A stretch of 36,016 bases of DNA from Thermoflexales bacterium (GTDB lineage Bacteria; Chloroflexota; Anaerolineae; Fen-1058), in contig JADGQE010000001.1 of the NCBI GenBank assembly GCA_017882055.1, positions 1 through 36,016 on the forward strand, written 5' to 3'. Both the position numbers and the translations under genes were made by a program. The notes under the pieces are model-generated. The model worked only from the letters and a program-made list of their open reading frames with translations. It searched no databases and had not been told where the DNA came from. Shown here piece by piece: positions 30,745 to 36,016 of the stretch. The number at the start of each line of letters is the position of its first letter. Within the stretch, counting starts at the first letter, position 1.

Positions 30745-31995
30745 TTATACCCGTTCTTCCGGCGGTTTAATCGATCGAAAACTGCGATACAACAAGAGAT
30801 CGTAAACGATCTTCACGCCACCTGCAATGAAGAACGGCGCATTCAACAACAACGGATTGCCCAGCAGCGCGCCGGTGAAGATCGGTGCGAGCGACGCGCC
30901 CGTCGTGCGCGCCACACTCGTGACACCGGCTGCGGCCGATCGCTCGTCGGGCGTCACAACCGCCAGCGTATACGATTGACGCGCCGGCACATCCATCTGC
31001 GAGATGCTGAAGCGCAGCAGCAGCATCAAGATCGCCAGCGGCAAATTGGGCATGAGCGGCACGAGCATCAACAGGATGTTTGACGGGATATGCGTATAGA
31101 CCATCGTGTTGATGAGCCCAATCCGGGCCGCGACCCGCGCGGCCGTCAACGCCGAGATGCCGGCCAGGATATTCGCGCCGAAGAAGATGCTGCCCAGCAC
31201 CGCCGGTTCGACGTTGAAGCGCAGGCTGAACCAATAGGCCACAAAACTTTGCACCACAAAGCCGCCCGCGAAGGCATCCATTGAAAACAGCGCCGACAAT
31301 TTGAAGACGACGCGGCGCGAGCGATGCAGGCCGACCCTCATGCGGGGTGAAGGGAGTGGATTGGGAGAAGGTTGATGCACTTCCACATTCGACGACAATC
31401 GGGTAAACAGGATCATCAGCAGCAATCCAACTGCCGCGTAACCAATCACAATGACCCGGTAACTATCAAGTGGCGGCAACCCTCTACTCTGCAAGACCTG
31501 CGCCAATCCGCCGCCGCATAACGCGCCAGTCGCCGTGGCGAACGAGCCGACGAGGTTGTACCAGGCAAAGACGTGTGTACGCCGATTGCCCGCCACAATC
31601 TGCGACAACGCCGCCTGCTCGATCGACAAGAACGGACCAACCTCGTTGCCGCTGGGACTGATCACACCAATCGTGGCGGCAATGAGCAGCAACGCAAAAT
31701 CTTTCGTCAGCGCGAAGATCACACCGGCGAAGATCATCAAGCCCGCGCCGATAATCAACATGCGCTTGCGGCCAATGCGATCGGCCGAGGTGGTGAGCCA
31801 CAACGAGATGGCCGTGTCGCCGATCAGCGTCAGCGTCAACAGCAAACCAATCGAATCGGTGCTCAGTCCGGCCTGCGTGAGATACAGCACCAGCACGACC
31901 GACAGAAAACCGTAGGCAAACAGGCGGGCGATGCGCGTGCCAAAGAGGAGACGGCCGTCGAATGTCAGCGCGGCTGAAGAGTTGGACGCGGCCAA
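30745..31995 (-). CDS. MFS transporter coupled to ChrB-domain gene
   Basis: The 416-residue protein has about 12 membrane segments and the MFS motif ADRIGRKRM in loop 2-3. TTG 31995 is the likely start, 3 bases after the ChrB-domain stop, with aaagg in the end of that gene, so translation is coupled. The central loop between the two six-helix halves contains residues 208-222 (PSPNPLPSPRMRVG), read from a palindromic repeat at 31330-31374. The substrate is unknown. Pairing with a chromate-resistance-type gene suggests export of a metal oxyanion or toxic compound, but this is inference. Confidence 0.83.
   Translation of the reverse strand: MAASNSSAALTFDGRLLFGTRIARLFAYGFLSVVLVLYLTQAGLSTDSIGLLLTLTLIGDTAISLWLTTSADRIGRKRMLIIGAGLMIFAGVIFALTKDFALLLIAATIGVISPSGNEVGPFLSIEQAALSQIVAGNRRTHVFAWYNLVGSFATATGALCGGGLAQVLQSRGLPPLDSYRVIVIGYAAVGLLLMILFTRLSSNVEVHQPSPNPLPSPRMRVGLHRSRRVVFKLSALFSMDAFAGGFVVQSFVAYWFSLRFNVEPAVLGSIFFGANILAGISALTAARVAARIGLINTMVYTHIPSNILLMLVPLMPNLPLAILMLLLRFSISQMDVPARQSYTLAVVTPDERSAAAGVTSVARTTGASLAPIFTGALLGNPLLLNAPFFIAGGVKIVYDLLLYRSFRSIKPPEERV
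31330..31374. repeat. Repeat inserted in the MFS central loop
   Basis: The segment contains gaccctcatgcggggtgaag and gggagtggattgggagaagg, a variant of the ccctcaccc/ctctccc repeat family. It is read in frame as HQPSPNPLPSPRMRVG. It falls exactly in the cytoplasmic loop between helices 6 and 7, which tolerates insertions. Confidence 0.6.
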
Positions 31996-31998
31996 ATG

Positions 31999-32436
31999 CT
32001 ATTGACCTTTCGCTGCTTGCAAGCGGCACCAGGCATACAGCGCATCGTATACTTCAAATTGCCGCGCCAGGTTTTCTTCGTCTTCGGGATAGCGCAGGCT
32101 ATAGCCCGAGGCGATGGCTTCCAACCCACGCGCAATCGGATCGGTGTCGATGTCAGCTGCGACATCGGCCGCGTGGACGATCTTTGCCAGCCGCAACAGA
32201 CCGGGGTCAACCAGCCCATATTTGGCTATGATGGACTCGAATGAGCAGCGGCCTTCGTGATGGCCCAACTCGACGCCGGGTGCATCGAACGGGATCGCAC
32301 CGGTTTCGGCCACTGCTTTTTCGATTTGATTCTTCGGCACAAACAAGAACTCCGCTTCATTGTCGATGAAGCGCGTAATCAACCAGGGACAGGCAACTCG
32401 ATCGACATGCACATGAGAACGCGTAATCCATTTCAT
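31999..32436 (-). CDS. ChrB-domain (chromate resistance) protein
   Basis: The 145-residue protein corresponds to the C-terminal domain of ChrB: MKWITRSHVHVDRVACPWLITRFID, FVPKNQIEKAV, GVELGHHEGRCSFESII and ARGLEAIASGYSLRYPEDEE. The N-terminal DNA-binding part of full-length ChrB is missing, as in many stand-alone homologues. A role in chromate or heavy-metal resistance is known only for family members. The start ATG 32436 follows aaagggaga. Upstream at about 32499-32514 is the small palindrome ttaccctttgagggtaa, a possible operator. The MFS gene begins 3 bases after this stop. Confidence 0.87.
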   Translation of the reverse strand: MKWITRSHVHVDRVACPWLITRFIDNEAEFLFVPKNQIEKAVAETGAIPFDAPGVELGHHEGRCSFESIIAKYGLVDPGLLRLAKIVHAADVAADIDTDPIARGLEAIASGYSLRYPEDEENLARQFEVYDALYAWCRLQAAKGQ

Positions 32437-32748
32437 GGGTGTCTCCCTTTTTGAATCGGCTAATCTCTTACGGCGGCTCAATCCAACCCAGCGCTACTTA
32501 CCCTTTGAGGGTAACATATCCTGCTCATAACGCAATACCTTCGCTGAAAACCGTTTGGGCACTGGCGGTGTCGGTGTTGATTTAATCGGATGCAGCAACG
32601 GGTTGGGGCAAATTCCACGCAGCTGCTTTGAGCGGCGGCTCTAGACAACGCTCCGCCCCCCGATCGATACACTCGAATCACACAGACTCAATATCGACCA
32701 GAAACAGTGTGGTATCATTTGAGCATCCTCCACTTCAGGAAAACGACG
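32437..32748. other. Divergent intergenic region of 312 bases
   Basis: It separates the ChrB-domain gene (-) from the hydrolase gene (+). It holds the palindrome ttaccc-tttga-gggtaa (about 32499-32514), a candidate operator for the minus-strand unit. No believable gene, repeat element or terminator was found. The minus-strand frame over 32478-32681 has no recognisable family features. Confidence 0.5.
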
Positions 32749-33615
32749 ATGACACTTGGTGAACATGACGCGGTTCTAAACGGAATCCGCATTCACTACA
32801 CGCTTCGAGGCACCGGCCCGGCGCTGATTGCGATCTCCGGCGGACCGGGCTTCGATGCGCGCTGCTGGGATGATTTCGCCCGGATCGATCAGTTCGTAAC
32901 GATCATCGCCATGCATCCGCGTGGATCGGGTTTGTCCGATCCGGCCCCGAGTGACGCCGACTATTTGTTGCCCAACTACGCCGCCGATGTGGAAGCGCTG
33001 CGCCAACATCTTGGACTTGATCAGCCGATCGTGCTGGGCTGGTCGCATGGCGGCATGATCGCGCAGCAATTTGCCTCCACTTACCCTGACTCGCTGTCGA
33101 AACTGATTTTGCTCGATACGGCGGCCTATTTCGGCGAATTCCTCAACGACCTTGAAGCCGCCGTCAAGGAATTCAAATCTCAACCCTGGTTCGAGGCGTC
33201 GTTCGCCGCGCTGCAAAAAGAATGGGCGGGCGATTATCAGACCGACGAGGATATGGCCAGGTTGTGGTCAGGCGAGATGAAGTTTTACTTCAAGCACTTT
33301 GGCGCGCGTGAAGAAGCCTATCATGCGCGCACGAAAGATCTGCCGATCCGCCTTGCGCCGTTGAAGTGTTTCAACGAACGTGAAGCGCCGACGATGGATC
33401 TGCGTTCACAGTTAAGCCAGGTCAAAGTGCCGACGCTCGTCATCGTCGGGCGGCATGATTTCATCACCAACGTCGCCATGGCGGAAGAAATGGTCAAGCA
33501 CATTCCGCAAGCCCGATTGGAAATCTTCGAAGATTCCGGCCACTTCGCCTTGATCGAAGAGCCTGAGAAGTTTCATCGAGTGATCAGAGACTTCGTCACT
33601 ACGGCAGATTCCTAA
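32749..33615 (+). CDS. Alpha/beta hydrolase (proline iminopeptidase-like)
   Basis: The 288-residue protein has the oxyanion-region SGGPGFDARCW (GGPG as in proline iminopeptidases), MHPRGSGLSDP, the nucleophile elbow GWSHGG (Ser99), the acid VIVGRHDFIT (Asp) and the base DSGHFALIE (His). Together these make a complete Ser-Asp-His triad. Similar proteins hydrolyse N-terminal proline peptides, esters or lactones, and the substrate is not decided by these motifs. ATG 32749 with agga 8 bases upstream is preferred over the longer frame from 32707. It stands alone, followed by a 108-bp repeat. Confidence 0.9.
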   Translation: MTLGEHDAVLNGIRIHYTLRGTGPALIAISGGPGFDARCWDDFARIDQFVTIIAMHPRGSGLSDPAPSDADYLLPNYAADVEALRQHLGLDQPIVLGWSHGGMIAQQFASTYPDSLSKLILLDTAAYFGEFLNDLEAAVKEFKSQPWFEASFAALQKEWAGDYQTDEDMARLWSGEMKFYFKHFGAREEAYHARTKDLPIRLAPLKCFNEREAPTMDLRSQLSQVKVPTLVIVGRHDFITNVAMAEEMVKHIPQARLEIFEDSGHFALIEEPEKFHRVIRDFVTTADS

Positions 33616-33626
33616 TTGGTTTACAA

Positions 33627-33734
33627 TGTCACCCTGAGCATAGCGACGCCTGGCGGCCCACCGCCGCAATGCGGCGGACATGGGCAGGGTCTCTACGACT
33701 ATCGCAGAGATTCCTCGCTTCGCTCGGAATGACA
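33627..33734. repeat. 108-bp palindromic element, copy B
   Basis: It begins tgtcaccctgagcatagcga and ends ttcgctcggaatgaca. The middle contains gcggcccaccgccgcaatg and gacatgggcagggtctctac. It aligns end to end with 24349-24456 at equal length; the terminal arms are interchanged in sequence type between the two copies. No ORF is present. Confidence 0.8.
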
Positions 33735-33803
33735 CTGGTGTACATCAAAACTGGAATTCACTCTAATTGACCAATCATCCACGCGAAGCGACCAGCTGAC
33801 CCT

Positions 33804-35075
33804 ATGAGCACCGACATCCGCGATCGTCTCCGCAAACTCGGCGTGCACAAGGGCGCCGCCCACGTCACCTCGAAGCCCAAACGCACACTTCACGCCGGTC
33901 TCGAAGCACTGATCGACGGCGAAGTCATCGAGACGGACTACGGCCCGATTTTCGTTCACGCTGAACGCTACGCACCCGACCACGCACACGGACGATACGC
34001 GCTGGGAGCGGCACTATCGCAATCACCGAGCGTCGCCGCACAACTCACCGAACGCCCCTCGCCTTCCGGGAGAGGGGTTCAGGGTGAGGGTCTGCATCTG
34101 CGCCGCGCTGCTTTCATCGATACCGAAACAACCGGACTGGCCGGCGGCACGGGCACACTGGCCTTTCTAATCGGCGTCGGCACCTTCGATCCAGATAACG
34201 CGTTTACCGTCCGGCAATATTTCTTGCGTTCCCCGGCCGAGGAACCGGCCGCCCTGCTGCATCTGGCGGATTGGCTCGATCAATTCGACGCCGTGGTTTC
34301 ATTCAACGGGCGCGGCTTCGATCTGCCGCTGCTTCAAACACGCTTCACCCTGCAGCGACTGCGCCCGCGCATTCTAACCGTGCCGCATCTCGATTTGCTC
34401 ACGCCCGCGCGGCGCGTGTGGCGCAATCGGCTGGAATCCTGCCGCCTGTCATCACTCGAAGACCACATCCTTGATGTGCATCGCGATCAGGCGGATGTGC
34501 CCGGCTTCCTTATCCCGCAGATGTACTTCGATTACTTGCGCACCGGCGATGCCAGCGAGATGCCGCGTGTGCTCTATCACAACACGTATGACATCTTATC
34601 GATGGTCACGTTATCGACGCATTTGATCCAGTTATTCGATCAAGCGCAGATCGCCGATCGGAACGCGGGCGATCTGTATGCACTGGGCAAGTGGCACGCC
34701 GATCAGGATCAGATCGAACAGGCGGAAACGTATCTGCGGCAGGCCATGGCTTCCGCCGAGGATGTCGAAACGCGCCACGCCGCGGCCCTGCGCCTGGCGC
34801 TGATCTACAAGCAAATCGATCGACGCAGCGAGGCGCTGCCGTTGTGGGAAGCGGCTACCGATCAGGCCACGACTTTAGCGGTTGAGGCTTGCATCGAACT
34901 GGCCAAGCACTACGAATGGCACGATCGGCAACTGAAACGCGCCCTGAAATGGACACAGCAGGGATTGAAACTTGCTGCCAGGTTGCCGGACGCTTTCGCG
35001 CGCGATGAAGCCGAGGCGGCGCTGGAACACCGCCAGGAACGGCTGGAACATAAACTGAAAGGTGAAGCCGAATAA
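33804..35075 (+). CDS. RNase-H-like exonuclease (YprB type) with helical-repeat C-terminus
   Basis: The 423-residue protein has an RNase_H_2/DEDD-like nuclease core: FIDTETTGLAGGTGTLAFLIG (Asp106, Glu108), VVSFNGRGFDLPLLQTRF (Asp173) and YHNTYDILSMVTL (His259, Asp263). Residues about 285-420 form TPR-like helices (DLYALGKWHADQDQIEQAE and similar). YprB-like proteins are predicted 3'-5' exonucleases. Between the N-terminal extension and the core, residues 82-96 (TERPSPSGRGVQGEG) come from a palindromic repeat read in frame. ATG 33804 has no strong ribosome site. A terminator shared with the convergent zinc-ribbon gene follows. Confidence 0.88.
   Translation: MSTDIRDRLRKLGVHKGAAHVTSKPKRTLHAGLEALIDGEVIETDYGPIFVHAERYAPDHAHGRYALGAALSQSPSVAAQLTERPSPSGRGVQGEGLHLRRAAFIDTETTGLAGGTGTLAFLIGVGTFDPDNAFTVRQYFLRSPAEEPAALLHLADWLDQFDAVVSFNGRGFDLPLLQTRFTLQRLRPRILTVPHLDLLTPARRVWRNRLESCRLSSLEDHILDVHRDQADVPGFLIPQMYFDYLRTGDASEMPRVLYHNTYDILSMVTLSTHLIQLFDQAQIADRNAGDLYALGKWHADQDQIEQAETYLRQAMASAEDVETRHAAALRLALIYKQIDRRSEALPLWEAATDQATTLAVEACIELAKHYEWHDRQLKRALKWTQQGLKLAARLPDAFARDEAEAALEHRQERLEHKLKGEAE
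34047..34091. repeat. Palindromic repeat read in frame in the exonuclease gene
   Basis: cccctcgccttccgggagag then gggttcagggtgaggg belongs to the ccctctccc repeat family seen between genes at 28868-28926. It encodes TERPSPSGRGVQGEG just before the catalytic FIDTET motif, so the nuclease core is intact. Confidence 0.7.
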
Positions 35076-35079
35076 ACAA

Positions 35080-35106
35080 AAACCCCGCTCGATTGGGGCG
35101 GGGTTT
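35080..35106. terminator. Bidirectional terminator
   Basis: aaaccccgc (35080-35088) pairs with gcggggttt (35098-35106), loop tcgattggg. A and T runs on both sides let it serve the exonuclease gene (+) and the zinc-ribbon gene (-). Confidence 0.85.
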
Positions 35107-35122
35107 AAGTGGTCGTTTGAAC

Positions 35123-35290
35123 CTACGAGAAGCACTTCTTGTGATAGAACATCATCTTCTTGCGCAGGCCGTCTTTTATCGGGAACATATCGCCCACGGT
35201 GATGACCTGGCCGCACTTGTGGCACAAATGCTTCGTCGGCTGCTCCATCCGCTTGGCTTCTTCTTTGGATTTCTCGCCTGTCTTCGCCAT
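35123..35290 (-). CDS. Small zinc-ribbon protein
   Basis: This 55-residue protein starts at ATG 35290 with a strong AAGGAG site 7 bases upstream. After a charged helical start (MAKTGEKSKEEAKRMEQ) it has CHKCGQVI (Cys23, Cys26), a short core with DMFPIKDGLRKK, and FYHKKC (His50, Cys53). This is a CxxC...HxxC zinc-binding pattern. A bidirectional terminator lies just beyond its stop. I do not recognise a named family; a nucleic-acid-binding or regulatory role is possible. Confidence 0.75.
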   Translation of the reverse strand: MAKTGEKSKEEAKRMEQPTKHLCHKCGQVITVGDMFPIKDGLRKKMMFYHKKCFS

Positions 35291-35379
35291 CGTTCTGCTC
35301 CTTCAGCATCAAACTTGCATATTATGGAATCGCGTTGATAATAATCCCACAAACCCAAAACTCTGTCAAGGAAGGCATT

Positions 35380-35874
35380 TTGAATCATATCCCGACCGTG
35401 TTATTTGTCTGCAGCGGCAACTACTGCCGCTCGCCCATGGCCGAAGCGCTGGCCCGCAAGCATCTGCGGCTTGCCGGTTACGATAGCCGGATCGCCGCTT
35501 GCAGCGCCGGTACCCGAGACGTCTATGCCGGGCAGCCTCCCGCCCCGTTAGTCGTCGAAGTTTTGCGCGAATGCGATAGCGACGGCGCCGCCCACCGCCC
35601 GCATTTGATCACATCCGACGAGATCGCGCAAGCCGATTTGATCCTGGGCGTCGCAGGCGAACACGTCGAGTGGCTGGCGCAGAATTATCCCGAAGCCGCG
35701 GCGCGCACTTATTTGCTAACCGATCTGATCGGCGAAGCCTGGGACATGATCGATCCCGGCGTGCAGGCCCTCGATCCGCTGCGGCAATGCGCCGGCACGA
35801 TCGAACAGGTGATTACGTCCGGGCTAAGCGAAATGATCCAGCGCGTCCAATCCACTTCAAAGGCCAACCGATGA
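35380..35874 (+). CDS. Low-molecular-weight protein tyrosine phosphatase
   Basis: The 164-residue protein contains the LMW-PTP signature VCSGNYCRSPMAEALA, with catalytic Cys and Arg in CX5R. The late segment MIDPGVQALDP includes the Asp-Pro general-acid region. The family also includes arsenate reductases, but the CSGNYCRSP loop fits the phosphatase group. TTG 35380 is preferred because aaggaagg lies just upstream; another TTG at 35335 is possible. The stop overlaps the next ATG (ATGA), so the HAD gene is translationally coupled. Confidence 0.88.
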   Translation: MNHIPTVLFVCSGNYCRSPMAEALARKHLRLAGYDSRIAACSAGTRDVYAGQPPAPLVVEVLRECDSDGAAHRPHLITSDEIAQADLILGVAGEHVEWLAQNYPEAAARTYLLTDLIGEAWDMIDPGVQALDPLRQCAGTIEQVITSGLSEMIQRVQSTSKANR

Positions 35875-36016
35875 ATACGACCCATATCCTGCTCTTCGAC
35901 GTCGACGGCGTGCTGGTCGAGGATCGCGGTTATCGCGCCGGCGTCATCGCCACGCTGAATCATTACAGCCACTTGATGGGTCTTGTGAATGCAGCGCCTG
36001 ATCCGGCCAGCCTGGA
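35871..36016 (+). CDS. HAD-superfamily hydrolase, 3' end outside window
   Basis: ATG 35871 shares bases with the stop of the phosphatase gene. The first residues HILLFDVDGVLVEDRGYR carry HAD motif I, DxDGV, with the nucleophile Asp. The HAD superfamily acts on phosphorylated small molecules or proteins; the subgroup cannot be decided from 48 codons. Overlap with an LMW-PTP gene suggests the two phosphatases are made together. Confidence 0.85.
   Translation, partial: MNTTHILLFDVDGVLVEDRGYRAGVIATLNHYSHLMGLVNAAPDPASL

Noticed and set aside
32478..32681. Minus-strand frame upstream of the ChrB-domain gene
   Set aside because: No recognisable domain and poor codon pattern; more likely spacer.

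Overview
The window is a GC-rich stretch of bacterial chromosome that reads like a Chloroflexota (Anaerolineae-type) genome. That assignment is inferred from the gene repertoire (MoxR/DUF58/DUF4129, a receiver-ParA fusion, Uma2, branched-chain-type 2-oxoacid dehydrogenase), from frequent TTG/GTG starts, and from intergenic spaces filled with short palindromic repeats. There are no rRNA or tRNA genes, no CRISPR array and no intact transposase.

Layout. 1-2872 (+): the 3' part of a YqiK-type flotillin, a PspA-like coiled-coil protein and a small protein with a K+-channel-like pore signature, possibly a membrane-stress group. 2889-4717 (+): a complete attenuation-type leader (sigma70 promoter, 31-codon leader peptide starting about 3 nt from the predicted transcript start, terminator hairpin) followed by an ABC-F ATPase. 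4838-9679 (-): Gfo/Idh/MocA oxidoreductase, lipoyl synthase (lipA), a Uma2 nuclease-like protein, and a cysteinyl-tRNA synthetase fused to a GT2 glycosyltransferase-like domain. 9776-11588 (-): a PIN/UPF0175 toxin-antitoxin pair and a P-loop NTPase that looks internally deleted. 11714-17998 (-): an operon in the order E1alpha, E1beta, E2, MFS transporter, E3 for a 2-oxoacid dehydrogenase complex. LipA, about 5 kb away, could lipoylate its E2. 18119-18397: decayed gene remnants. 18491-20059 (-): membrane-anchored receiver-ParA protein. 20319-24302 (-): MoxR, DUF58 and DUF4129 genes. 24542-26485 (-): an aldo/keto reductase and a three-gene toxin-antitoxin-like cassette (small protein, DUF4160, DUF2442) enclosed by a 55-bp direct repeat of the reductase's 5' end. 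26831-32436 (-): membrane Fe-S oxidoreductase, 1-Cys peroxiredoxin, DUF1786 protein, and a ChrB-domain protein translationally coupled to an MFS transporter. 32749-36016: alpha/beta hydrolase (+), RNase-H-like exonuclease with a helical-repeat tail (+), a 55-residue zinc-ribbon protein (-), and a low-molecular-weight tyrosine phosphatase overlapping the start of a HAD hydrolase (+, runs off the end).

The strongest unexpected signals are the leader/attenuator before the ABC-F gene, the CysRS-GT2 fusion with a lost metal-binding DXD, the direct-repeat-flanked cassette, and the repeat ecology. Two 108-bp palindromic elements are of identical length but carry exchanged arm ends, one mini-element is flanked by 10-bp direct repeats and supplies the last codons of the DUF4129 gene, and three proteins carry repeat-like sequences read in frame.
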